NCBI RefSeq assembly: GCF_011045165.1
Contig: NZ_JAAKZI010000013.1
Coordinates: 1-64,000, forward strand
DNA: 64,000 bases
From: Arthrobacter silviterrae
Lineage (GTDB): Bacteria > Actinomycetota > Actinomycetes > Actinomycetales > Micrococcaceae
Direction of reading: 5' to 3'
The notes under the pieces are model-generated. The model did no database searches. It had not been told where the DNA came from and worked only from the letters and a program-made list of their open reading frames with translations. Below, one piece after another: positions 54,573 through 62,373 of the stretch; the stretch's first letter is position 1; each line of letters starts with the position of its first letter. The position numbers and the translations under genes were made by a program.

Positions 54573-55292
54573 CTAGTGAACCCCGCCGATCCGGTTCAGC
54601 GGCAATACAGTAGCAACCGTCTTGCCAATGACCTTCCCCAGCGGCACCAGTTTCAGGCAGCCTTCCGCCGAGTCCTTGCCGCGGCAGCCGTAAACGGAGT
54701 CGTTGGAGTTGCCGCGGTGGTCGCCCATCACCAGCAGCTGTCCCTTGGGCACCGTGACGGGAGGGAAACAGCGGGCACTGCGCGTCGCCGTCGTGCAGCC
54801 AAGGGTGGCGGAGAACGGCAGGTTCCCGTAAATGTACGGCTCGTTTTGGGGCACGCCGTTGACCACCACCAAGCCGCCGGCGCTGCAGCAGTCCACCACG
54901 TCGCCGGGGATGCCGATCACGCGCTTGACCAGAAAGTCGCCGTGCGAGGGACCGATCCCCGTCACGTCGCCCACGTACTTCACGGCCTCCTTGAGCGGAT
55001 TGGAGGAGGCGGGCTTGGGCTCGTGCCAGTCGGCGGTCGCGGAGAAAACCACCACATCGCCGCGCGCCGGCACTCCCCCGGCGTACGCGGCGCGGTTGAC
55101 CAGGATCCGGTCCCCCACCTGCAACGTGGTTTCCATGGACCCGGACGGCACCACATACAGCTTCACAAAAAACGCCTGCACCAGCGCAATGACCACCACG
55201 GCGGCCAGCAGGTTCAGCACCAAGGTCACCGCCAGGTTGTGCCGGAGGCGGTACCAGAGGGACGGGGCGGACGGCTGCACTTTACGGGCCAT
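54573..55292 (-). CDS. lepB: Signal peptidase I
   Basis: About 239 residues from ATG 55292; an in-frame start at 55361 is the alternative. One N-terminal membrane helix (LAVTLVLNLLAAVVVIALVQ) is followed by VVPSGSMETTLQVGDRILVN (catalytic Ser), KRVIGIPGDVV (catalytic Lys, DFLVKRVIG) and LLVMGDHRGNSNDS (box E). It cleaves signal peptides outside the membrane. It is divergent from the phosphatase gene. Its 3' gap holds the CAGCAAC repeats. Confidence 0.95.
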   Translation of the reverse strand: MARKVQPSAPSLWYRLRHNLAVTLVLNLLAAVVVIALVQAFFVKLYVVPSGSMETTLQVGDRILVNRAAYAGGVPARGDVVVFSATADWHEPKPASSNPLKEAVKYVGDVTGIGPSHGDFLVKRVIGIPGDVVDCCSAGGLVVVNGVPQNEPYIYGNLPFSATLGCTTATRSARCFPPVTVPKGQLLVMGDHRGNSNDSVYGCRGKDSAEGCLKLVPLGKVIGKTVATVLPLNRIGGVH

Positions 55293-55392
55293 GCGTGGCG
55301 GGATCCTTCGGCTGGTTTGGCGGGATTGCGCGGCTAAATGCAGCCGAAATTGGGGGTCCAAACCATTCTAGCAATCCGGATATGATCAATTG

Positions 55393-55986
55393 ATGATTCG
55401 ATTGCTGACCGTGTGCACCGGGAACATCTGCCGTTCCCCCTACGCCGAGCGGATGCTCCAAAAGGAATTCGATGCCCTCCACCCCGGCCTGTTCGAGGTG
55501 GCCAGCGCCGGCACCGCATCGATGGCCGGCGACGGCATGGAAGCAGAATCCGCACAGTTGCTCACGGCCCTGGGCGGCTCCAGCGAAGGCTTCATCTCCC
55601 GCCAGCTGACCCCGCAAATCCTGGCCGGCAGCGAGCTGGTGCTGGCCATGACCGTGGCCCACCGCGACGCCGTGATCCGCCTGAGCCCGCGCATGCTCAA
55701 GCGCGCCTATACCCTCATTGAGTTTGCGCGGATCCTTCGCACCCTTAAGTCCGACGCCGGCGCCCAGGTCCCGCTGGGAGGCTCGCCTGAGCAGGTGGAG
55801 GCACGGTGGGCTGCCATGCCGGGCCTGGCCGCCACGTTCCGTTCGTCGTCGCGCCCGTCTGCGGCGGGTGACGACGTGGTGGACCCCTACCTGCGCAGCT
55901 CCACGACCCACCAGCGGATGGTGGAGGAGATCATGCCCGCAGTGGAGGAGATTGTCGCGTTTGAGGCGTGGTGCAGCGGGGGCTAA
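55393..55986 (+). CDS. Low-molecular-weight protein-tyrosine phosphatase
   Basis: About 197 residues. The catalytic P-loop LTVCTGNICRSPYAE (Cys-x5-Arg-Ser) is at the N-terminus and the general-acid region DDVVDPYLRSS is near the C-terminus. Wzb/PtpA-type enzymes dephosphorylate BY-kinases such as the one encoded at 57.4 kb and so control polysaccharide chain length. An extra 30 or so residues between the two motifs (QVPLGGSPEQVEARWAAMPG) is longer than in the smallest family members. ATG 55393 is one codon inside a longer TTG-started frame. Confidence 0.88.
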   Translation: MIRLLTVCTGNICRSPYAERMLQKEFDALHPGLFEVASAGTASMAGDGMEAESAQLLTALGGSSEGFISRQLTPQILAGSELVLAMTVAHRDAVIRLSPRMLKRAYTLIEFARILRTLKSDAGAQVPLGGSPEQVEARWAAMPGLAATFRSSSRPSAAGDDVVDPYLRSSTTHQRMVEEIMPAVEEIVAFEAWCSGG

Positions 55987-56020
55987 CTGCGGGACAGAGA
56001 GGAACAGGTGAACGCGATTC

Positions 56021-56176
56021 ATGGAAGATTCGGGTTGGTTACGGGTTAGCGATGTCCGCAAGGAAGTCCACAAAGATATCTTTGCCGTGCTGTTGGAGCT
56101 GGAATCATCTGGTTGGAAGCTTCGTCGCGACGCCATGCGCTGCCCTGACCGGCACGAACTGATGCGGCACAGATGA
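56021..56176 (+). CDS. Small ORF of unknown function (51 residues)
   Basis: ATG 56021 to TGA 56176. The product begins MEDSGWLRVSDVRKEV and ends LELESSGWKLRRDAMRCPDR plus HELMRHR. The GW-x-LRR segment followed by His is faintly HicA-like but too short for a call. An upstream in-frame TGA fixes the start region; there is no clear ribosome site. Its stop codon overlaps the first base of the 30-bp palindrome that precedes the HTH-SecB operon, so it could be a toxin, a leader ORF or not a gene at all. Confidence 0.4.
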   Translation: MEDSGWLRVSDVRKEVHKDIFAVLLELESSGWKLRRDAMRCPDRHELMRHR

Positions 56177-56205
56177 TGGGGTGTTGTCAATTGACAACAC
56201 CCCAT
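56176..56205. promoter_or_regulatory. Perfect 30-bp palindrome (probable operator)
   Basis: Two 15-base halves, the right one being TTGACAACACCCCAT, with no spacer. The right half contains the probable -35 box of the HTH-SecB operon, so a dimeric regulator bound here would block the promoter; autorepression by the HTH protein is the simplest model. Confidence 0.75.
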
Positions 56206-56219
56206 TGACCGGGTAAATA
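56191..56219 (+). promoter_or_regulatory. Promoter of the HTH-SecB operon, probably leaderless
   Basis: TTGACA at 56191-56196 and TAAATA at 56214-56219 are separated by 17 bp. The ATG at 56227 starts seven bases after the -10 box, where transcription should begin, so the mRNA is probably leaderless. Confidence 0.65.
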
Positions 56220-56226
56220 TGGGAGC

Positions 56227-56841
56227 ATGAACATTGTGGACAAGATTGAAATTCGGCTACTCGTTGATGCGCTGTCGGAGTCTGAGGAGGACTTCCTTGC
56301 CGACGAACTTGATGCCCACATTGCCGTTCATGGTTCACAGACTTTTGCCACATTCCTGCTGACCGGGGAACTCCAAGAGTCGTGGCCTAATCTTCTGGCC
56401 GCGATGCAAGCACGTGGGATTTCCGCTCATTCGGTGGTGCAGGATTTAGTGACCACAACGGAGATTGCCGACCGCCTGGGAGTGAGCCGCCAAGCTGTCA
56501 ACAACTGGATTCGCGGCACCCGGAAGGCAGAAAAGACCTTCCCTGAACCGTCAGTAATTTCCGGGGTATCACTCTGGGACTGGGGCAAAGTTGCCACCTG
56601 GGCCCGATCCAATTCTGGGTATGGTGAAATGGTCCGCTATCCGTCACAGGACGAAATTGCCATCATCAATGGACGCTTGGCCGAAGAACGTTTGAGCCAA
56701 TCTGGATGGATCACGGCGCGCATCGGACTGGACATGGACATCGAGTCTGGTCACATTCGAGTCGCTGTCAGGGATGACGACGTAACGCGACGGGACCATG
56801 CTGATCATGAAGATCCTTCCTATTTTGCGGTAACCGCATGA
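56227..56841 (+). CDS. HTH DNA-binding protein, antitoxin-like
   Basis: About 204 residues. A helix-turn-helix at residues 77-98 (TTTEIADRLGVSRQAVNNWI) sits in the middle. It is followed by FPEPSVISGVSLWDWGKVATW, the continuation seen in MerR/excisionase-like and some antitoxin-like actinobacterial regulators. The N-terminal 70 residues (KIEIRLLVDALSESEEDFLA) are acidic and helical. The C-terminal 60 residues (SGWITARIGLDMDIESGHIR onward) match nothing I recognise and could be a chaperone-dependence segment. Its stop overlaps the SecB-like start by four bases (ATGA). It probably binds the adjacent palindrome. The GC content of the pair looks lower than its surroundings. Confidence 0.65.
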   Translation: MNIVDKIEIRLLVDALSESEEDFLADELDAHIAVHGSQTFATFLLTGELQESWPNLLAAMQARGISAHSVVQDLVTTTEIADRLGVSRQAVNNWIRGTRKAEKTFPEPSVISGVSLWDWGKVATWARSNSGYGEMVRYPSQDEIAIINGRLAEERLSQSGWITARIGLDMDIESGHIRVAVRDDDVTRRDHADHEDPSYFAVTA

Positions 56842-57308
56842 GTACCCCCAAAAGGCCCGCACTTAACAATGCAATCGAGATCGCCACGCACTCCACGCTG
56901 AAGGACATCGGATTTCTGGAAGAGTCCGCCCGGCACTTCGATGGTCACTTCGAAGAAGCGTCGCCGCCGTCGCTAAACCAGCAATTTTCCACTGAATTCA
57001 ACCTCATGGTCCGCGCCGACGAGTCGACCCTGCACGCCCGTCTTTCTGTGCGGATCACGACTCAGAATGGTGAAGTCCGCTCGGAAGCTGTCGGTCAATG
57101 GGACTTCGACAACAAATACTCGGTCTCCGACGAAGCCGCCTTCGACTTTGGCAATAGGGTTTCCGTGTTCGCGCTCTTCCCGTATCTCCGTGAATCCGTT
57201 CACCTGCTATCGGCGCGAGTCCTACGAGAACCCCTGCTTCTACCAACCGTGCGTCAAGGCGAGATGAGTTTCGGCCAGAAGCCCGCTCAAAGCACCGGCC
57301 TCGATTGA
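56838..57308 (+). CDS. SecB-like chaperone
   Basis: About 156 residues. The last third has DFGNRVSVFALFPYLRESVH and then LREPLLLPTVRQGEMSFG. This is the SecB C-terminal pattern: an aromatic FPYxRE helix start followed by an L-P strand, as in E. coli SecB and, more closely as I recall it, M. tuberculosis Rv1957. The N-terminal part (STEFNLMVRADESTLHARLS, VRITTQNGEV) fits the SecB beta-sheet. SecB is generally missing from actinobacteria except where it guards a toxin-antitoxin pair (TAC systems, HigBA-Rv1957). It is coupled to the HTH gene, which is the order antitoxin then chaperone, but no known toxin is adjacent. Confidence 0.72.
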   Translation: MSTPKRPALNNAIEIATHSTLKDIGFLEESARHFDGHFEEASPPSLNQQFSTEFNLMVRADESTLHARLSVRITTQNGEVRSEAVGQWDFDNKYSVSDEAAFDFGNRVSVFALFPYLRESVHLLSARVLREPLLLPTVRQGEMSFGQKPAQSTGLD

Positions 57309-57379
57309 TCCATAGGGCGACTGCACCGCTTAGCTTCTCTTAGCTCCTGAATCTCGCCCCGGACACGCACGCCAACAAC

Positions 57380-57423
57380 AAAGGGACCCTCCCCGGAACA
57401 TGAAGTCCGGACGGGGTCCCTTT
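57380..57423. terminator. Bidirectional terminator between secB-like and BY-kinase genes
   Basis: AAAGGGACCC (57380-57389) and GGGTCCCTTT (57414-57423) form a 10-bp stem with flanking A and T runs, enclosing a smaller CCGGA/TCCGG hairpin. It serves the two convergent genes. Confidence 0.85.
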
Positions 57424-57443
57424 GCGAAAACGGTGAAACCGGC

Positions 57444-59105
57444 CTACAGGTGGCGGGTCAAACGCCGGGGCACGGTTTCGTCGTCCACCGGGTGCAGCAG
57501 GCGTTCGAAGTCCTGGGCCGCGCCGGTCAGCTGCGGCTCTTCAGCATCGGCGTAGTATTCCTTGACCGGCGTGGTCAGGGGCTCGGCCGGCGCGTGGTTG
57601 CGGCGCACCTTCTTGCCCTTGACACCCTTGACACCCTTGGAACCAGCAGCAGCACCAGAAGCCTTGTCTTGGCGGTAGTAGTACGACTTTCCGTAGTACC
57701 CGTAGCCGGCAGCTTGTCCGCCCGAGGTGGGCACGCGGTTCAGCACGGCGCCGAGCAGCGGGGCGTTGACCTTGGACAGGGTGCTGACAGCCTTCTCCAG
57801 CTCGTCAATGGTCGTCTTGCCGGCACCGGCCACCACAAGGGCGCCGTCCGTGGCGCGGGCCAGGATGGCGGCGTCCGTAACGGGCAGCAGCGGCGGGGCG
57901 TCAATGAGGACCACGGCCTCCTTGGCCAGCGCATCCAGCAGACGCTTCATGGACTGCGAACCGAGCAGCTCGCTGGGGTTCGGCGGGATCCGGCCGGCGC
58001 CAAGCACAGCAAGAGCCGGCACGGGCCCGTAAACCTGCAGGACGTCGTCGAGCGTTGCCTGTCCGCTGAGGATGTCCGTCAGTCCGCCACCGCCGGCGAG
58101 GCCGAAGAACTCGGAAACCACGGGGCGGCGGAGGTCGCCGTCGATGAGGATGACCTTCTCGCCCGTTGCCGCAATGGTCACGGCCAGGTTCGCGGCAATG
58201 GTCGACTTGCCTTCGCTGGGGATGGAGCTGGTGATGACGATGACACGCGGCGGGTTGTCCACGTTCATGTAGTGCAGGTTGGTGCGCAGTTCACGCAGGG
58301 CCTCGGAAAGCGCATAGCCCTCGGAGTTCGCGTGGTTGATCTGGCCGTTCTCCACCACGTGCTGGCCGTTGCGGAGGCGATCGTCCACGGGGATGGTGCC
58401 CACCACGGAGGTGCCGATGACGCGCTCCACCATTTCAATGGAGCGGATGCGGCGGTCCAGGTGGTTGCGGACCAGGGCGTAGGCCACGCCGATGATTAGG
58501 CCGGCCAGTGCGCCCAGGATCAGGGACAGCTTCTTGTTCGGCGAGGTGGGGAAGGTGGGCAGCGGGGCGTCGCCCAGCGCCACCACCTTGATGATGGAAT
58601 CCGCCGCGGCGGGCTGGCCCTTGACAGGCGTGGTCGATTCAAGCACCTTCACCTGGTCGGCGAGCGCCACAACCCACGCGTTGGCCAGGCTCTGTGCCTC
58701 TTGGGCGGAGTCGGCGGTGGCCGTGATCTTGATCTGCGGGGTGTCCTTCGCGGACGTAACCGTGATCTGCTTGAGCAGCGCATCCGGCTTGACGTCCAGC
58801 TTCAGCGAGCTGATGACGGCATCCGCCACCGGACGCGAACTGGCGAAGCTGGCGTAGCTGGTGGCCTTCGACTTGGCCAGGTTGTCCCCCGCCAGTGCTG
58901 AGCCCATATTGTCCCCACCGGGGATTGAAACGTAGCCAACAGAATTGGATGAGTACGTTGGCGTCTGCGTAAAAATCCACCCAGCACTGCAAAGAATGCC
59001 GATAAGCGTTAGTGCAACGACCCCCATCCAGTGTTGCCGAAAAACGCGGACATAGTCCATCACATCGAGGGACTTTTCCGCGCTACCTAATTGCTCGTCT
59101 TCCAA
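57444..59105 (-). CDS. Wzz/BY-kinase: polysaccharide co-polymerase and tyrosine autokinase
   Basis: About 553 residues. A Wzz domain with membrane helices near residues 28-48 and 192-212 flanks an extracytoplasmic loop. A fused cytoplasmic BY-kinase follows: Walker A SSIPSEGKSTIAANLA near 293-308, Walker A' VILIDGDLRRP at 318-328 and Walker B VVLIDAPPLLP at 398-408. A Tyr cluster GYGYYGKSYYYRQD lies at 467-480, a basic Gly/Lys segment follows (GVKGVKGKKVRRN), and a further Tyr pair KEYYADAEEP may be autophosphorylated. It regulates chain length and export of surface polysaccharide. The phosphatase at 55.4 kb is its likely partner. Convergent with the HTH-SecB operon across a strong bidirectional terminator. 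Confidence 0.93.
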   Translation of the reverse strand: MEDEQLGSAEKSLDVMDYVRVFRQHWMGVVALTLIGILCSAGWIFTQTPTYSSNSVGYVSIPGGDNMGSALAGDNLAKSKATSYASFASSRPVADAVISSLKLDVKPDALLKQITVTSAKDTPQIKITATADSAQEAQSLANAWVVALADQVKVLESTTPVKGQPAAADSIIKVVALGDAPLPTFPTSPNKKLSLILGALAGLIIGVAYALVRNHLDRRIRSIEMVERVIGTSVVGTIPVDDRLRNGQHVVENGQINHANSEGYALSEALRELRTNLHYMNVDNPPRVIVITSSIPSEGKSTIAANLAVTIAATGEKVILIDGDLRRPVVSEFFGLAGGGGLTDILSGQATLDDVLQVYGPVPALAVLGAGRIPPNPSELLGSQSMKRLLDALAKEAVVLIDAPPLLPVTDAAILARATDGALVVAGAGKTTIDELEKAVSTLSKVNAPLLGAVLNRVPTSGGQAAGYGYYGKSYYYRQDKASGAAAGSKGVKGVKGKKVRRNHAPAEPLTTPVKEYYADAEEPQLTGAAQDFERLLHPVDDETVPRRLTRHL

Positions 59106-59485
59106 AATTATCCAAACTTTGCGGTAAATGCGGTAACTGGTATCAGGGTGAGTCTAGCAGAATCCCACAATTCACCGGGGTAGCGTGGTGTCCATAACAA
59201 GCACCATTCTTTTGTAGCCCTTGACGTACCAGCGCTGCATGTGGGTCACTGCACAGGGGGCGCTCTTCCCATGGCCTTAAAAGCCAGTGCGTTCCACCAT
59301 TTCCAGCACGACGCCGGCCCCTGCCTTGGGCGGGCCTGTGCTGTTTCGCGGTGGCCGGGAATCCGGTGGCCCGCCATATGCGTACTTTGGGGTTTTCCGG
59401 GGTTCGATTTGCGGCTTTCCGTGCTGCGATCCGGCCCTTTCACCCGGCCCCGGGCCTTTTCACCCTCCCCCGGGCCCCGAGTATG

Positions 59486-59760
59486 CAGCAATGGCGACTT
59501 AGAACCGGTCTAAGTCGCCATCGCTGCTGACTGACCGGGTGGTCAGTGCTTCAGGCATGCCAATCCGGCCCCCGCTGACCGCCGTGGCCGCCATATCTGC
59601 ACACTCGGAGCCCGCCTGGTCCTCAAACGCACCAGTGTCGATTCGAAAGTGCAGCTCCTGCGGGTTGACCGCCCTTCCAGGATTCCAAAGTGCAGCTCCT
59701 GCGGGCTACGCGCCGAAAAGGTCGCAGGAGCTGCACCGCCGATGATGGAGCCTGTCGAAA
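59486..59760. repeat. Composite repeat, copy 3 (two 41-bp units)
   Basis: Palindrome 59486-59526 (TGGCGACTTAGA and its complement, one mismatch in the outer arms), a spacer of the same length as in the 24 kb copies, then 41-bp units starting at 59651 and 59692 (GCAGCTCCTGCGGG), the inverted closing motif GGTCGCAGGAGCTGCAC, and a GAGCCTGTCGAAATCC tail. Its units have diverged in sequence but keep the 41-bp period. Confidence 0.8.
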
Positions 59761-59761
59761 T

Positions 59762-59930
59762 CCGGGTCTCGACGCTGCCCCTGGGTCTCGACGCGCTCGC
59801 AGAGCTCGCTGCTCGACCACCGGGGCGTCCGCTCGCCAGGTCTCGACGCGCTCGAGGGGCTCGCTGCTCGACCACCGGCGGGCGGCAATCCAGGTCTCGG
59901 CGCGCTCCCTGAGGTCGCTGCTCGACCCCC
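59762..59930. repeat. Short direct repeats, GGTCTCGACGCGCTCG type
   Basis: Three imperfect copies of a roughly 40-bp sequence (GGTCTCGACGCGCTCG, GCTCGCTGCTCGACC) follow each other with irregular spacing. The same repeat occurs at 24.43-24.51 kb. Each copy contains internal dyad symmetry. Confidence 0.7.
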
Positions 59931-59943
59931 GAACCACCGAAAC

Positions 59944-61167
59944 CTACCCGACCACGGCCGTCCTGCGGCCCGGGCGGCGGGAGCGGGTCACTGCCTGGCG
60001 GCGGCCGGCAGTGGGCCACGTGAACGCCATGGTCAGCGACGCCACCACCAGCACAAACGCACCGATGAAGATCCCGGAATCCAGCCAGAATTCGCTCGGG
60101 AAGAGGCGGATCAGGGTGTCGTCCGTGTAGAACGTCCAGGTGCCGTTGGCGAAGAAGATGTGGTGGAAGTCGGTGAAGAACGTCTCCCAGCCCATGCCGG
60201 CCAGCACGCCCAGCACAATAATGATCACCAGCGTCACGATCGACCCGGCAAACAGCCCCCGCCTGATGCCGCCCACGCTGCGCCGCGCCAGGTACACCAT
60301 CGCAATGACCATGCCGACCGCCAGCACCAGGCCGATCACGAACGCCGTGGTGATGACAGTCTTCACATCCGCCATGTGCGCCACTTCGCGGGCCAGGAAC
60401 AGCTGGTTGTGCTGGGAGTTGACCAGATCGCCCAGGTAGCGGGCGCCGGAGAGGTTCAGCAGGTAGTCCACGGTGTACGAGCCATACGTCATCCGGTCGT
60501 CCGTGCTGAAGCCAAAGGAATCGGCCGGGAAGCCGGGGCGGTGGTACTCCACCCACAGGAAGTACGGCGTGGTGACCAGGCGGATGGCCAGCACCAGCAG
60601 CACCACGGGGTAGAACACGGCCAGCAGCACCTGGAAAACGCGCGGCAGCACGGGCTTGGTCCGGGCCGCCTGCTCCAGGGCCACCCGTGTCTTCTCGAGC
60701 CGCTTGTCCGAATGCTGCACCTGCAGCGCGGCCGTGGGGGTCGACGGGGACCCGGCTGCGGAAACCTCGGGCAGCTTGGGCAGCCGGCGGGCCGGGCGCA
60801 TGGGCTCGGGTTCGCTGCCGTCCGCGGGTGCGTCCAGCTTGATCCTGGCCTCGGGCTTTACCGGCACCGAGGACGACGCCGTTCCACCGGCAGGTGCCGC
60901 ACCTCCAGCAGGTGCGGGGGAAGCAGGGGCGCCGGGCGCCGCTCCCGCAGGAGAGGCAGCAGGGGCAACGTCGGGCGCCGCGGGCACGCCAGCACCAGCA
61001 GAGGCAGGGGCAGGAGCGGGAGCAACGGCAGGCGCCGCGGGCACGCCAGCTCCAGCAGGGGCAGGAGCGGCAGCACCGGCAGCAGCACCACCAGCAGCGG
61101 GCGCGCCAGCCTTCGCCACGACAGGCATTTGCGAGGTGGGCTTTTCCGGGGTTGGGTTCTGTGTCAC
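59944..61167 (-). CDS. DUF1461 (TIGR01906-type) integral membrane protein
   Basis: About 407 residues from GTG 61167; a longer ATG frame starts at 61227. The first 180 residues are a disordered Ala/Pro/Gly tail. Four membrane helices follow, with the family's loop sequences GFSTDDRMTYGSYTVDYLLN, REVAHMADVKTVITTAF, WETFFTDFHHIFFANGTW and RLFPSEFWLDSGIFIGAFVL. Members are widespread and uncharacterised. It lies apart from obvious partners. Confidence 0.82.
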   Translation of the reverse strand: MTQNPTPEKPTSQMPVVAKAGAPAAGGAAAGAAAPAPAGAGVPAAPAVAPAPAPASAGAGVPAAPDVAPAASPAGAAPGAPASPAPAGGAAPAGGTASSSVPVKPEARIKLDAPADGSEPEPMRPARRLPKLPEVSAAGSPSTPTAALQVQHSDKRLEKTRVALEQAARTKPVLPRVFQVLLAVFYPVVLLVLAIRLVTTPYFLWVEYHRPGFPADSFGFSTDDRMTYGSYTVDYLLNLSGARYLGDLVNSQHNQLFLAREVAHMADVKTVITTAFVIGLVLAVGMVIAMVYLARRSVGGIRRGLFAGSIVTLVIIIVLGVLAGMGWETFFTDFHHIFFANGTWTFYTDDTLIRLFPSEFWLDSGIFIGAFVLVVASLTMAFTWPTAGRRQAVTRSRRPGRRTAVVG

Positions 61168-61314
61168 ACCGTGAAGACTACCCGGGAGCAGCTTCCCAGG
61201 GCCGCTGCCACCCCGGCGCTTGGCCAAACTGACACCACTTTCACAGCAAACTCCACGGCAAAGGGAAAACCACGGCGAAGCCCTCCCAACCCGAGCCGGG
61301 CGGTAGGCAAAGGG

Positions 61315-62307
61315 TCAGGCGGAGATGGCGGCAGCCCCGGCGTCGTCCGCGGAAAGGTCACCTGTCTCGCCAGCCAGCCAGGCGCGGCGGCCCAGGACCA
61401 GGGTGTAGCTCCAGTACCCGGCCAGCACCAGCGCGCCAATGGTGATCTTGGCCCACACGGGCAGGGGGCTGGGGGTGACGAAGGCTTCGACCAGGCCGGA
61501 GACGAAGAGGACGAAGACCAGTCCGATGGCGGTGGTCATGAGGGCGCGGCCTTCGCGGGCCAAGGAGTCGAGCCGGCTGCGGGGGCCGGGGCTCACCCAG
61601 GACCAAAAGATGCGCAGGCCCGCGGCGCCGGCGATGAAGATGCTGGTCAGTTCCATGAGTCCGTGGGGAAGGATGTAGCTGAAGAAGGTGTCGCCGCGGC
61701 CGTAGGCGAACATCACGCCGGCGGTCATGCCCACGCCCTGGGCGTTCATGAACAGGGAGTACGGCACAAACACGCCCGTGATGCCCAGGGCCACGCATTG
61801 GGCGGCGATCCAGGCGTTGTTGGTCCACACGGAGCCGGCGAAGGAGGCGGCGGGGTTCTCGGAGTAGTAGTCGACGAAGTCGTGGTTGACCAGCTGCTGG
61901 AGGCGGGAGTCGGAACCCAGCGCGGCCATGACACCCGGGTTGCCGGCGGTCCACACGCCGAAGAGCACGCCCACCACCACAAACGCGGCGCCCACAGCCA
62001 GGGTGAGCCAGCGCAGGCGGTAGAACGCCACGGGCAGGGAAATCACAAAGAAGCGGGCCACGTCCACGAAGAAGTTGCTCTTGGCGCCGGTGAAGCGGGT
62101 CCGGGCGGTGGCCAGGATGGCGGAAAGAGAGGCGGAGAGGGCGCTTTCGGCGGCCACCGAGCGGATCAGGGAGAGCTGGGCGGAGACGCTTTGGTACAGC
62201 TCCAGGAGCTCGTCCGCCTCGGCGCCCGTGAGCCGGCGCTTGCGGGCAAGCACCTTCAGCCGCTCCCACTGCGGGCGATGCACTGCGGTAAAGGCGTCCA
62301 GGTCCAC
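61315..62307 (-). CDS. SpoIIM-like (stage II sporulation protein M) membrane protein
   Basis: About 330 residues with five or more membrane helices. The family regions FVPYSLFMNAQGVGMTAGVM and FFSYILPHGLMELTSIFIAG (the HGxxEL motif) are clear. In non-sporulating actinobacteria this protein accompanies an RDD protein, as here; a role in membrane-envelope processes is presumed. It is divergent from the RDD gene, with 66 bases between the starts. Confidence 0.9.
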   Translation of the reverse strand: MDLDAFTAVHRPQWERLKVLARKRRLTGAEADELLELYQSVSAQLSLIRSVAAESALSASLSAILATARTRFTGAKSNFFVDVARFFVISLPVAFYRLRWLTLAVGAAFVVVGVLFGVWTAGNPGVMAALGSDSRLQQLVNHDFVDYYSENPAASFAGSVWTNNAWIAAQCVALGITGVFVPYSLFMNAQGVGMTAGVMFAYGRGDTFFSYILPHGLMELTSIFIAGAAGLRIFWSWVSPGPRSRLDSLAREGRALMTTAIGLVFVLFVSGLVEAFVTPSPLPVWAKITIGALVLAGYWSYTLVLGRRAWLAGETGDLSADDAGAAAISA

Positions 62308-62373
62308 AGGGCAAGCCTACGTGGTGCGCGCCGGTGCCCCCGCAGGACTCACCGGGCTCACTAGACTGGTGGC

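Larger units (their letters stand above)
59106..59943. other. Gene-free repeat island
   Basis: About 840 bp between the BY-kinase and DUF1461 genes, dominated by a third composite repeat and short GAGCTCGCTGCTCGACCACC-type repeats (listed separately). The first 130 bp or so must hold the BY-kinase promoter. ORFs found here follow the repeats and are not credible genes. Confidence 0.65.

Noticed and set aside
56021-56176. HicA toxin assignment for the 51-residue ORF
   Set aside because: Only a short GW-x-LRR resemblance and too short for the HicA fold. Kept as an unknown ORF.
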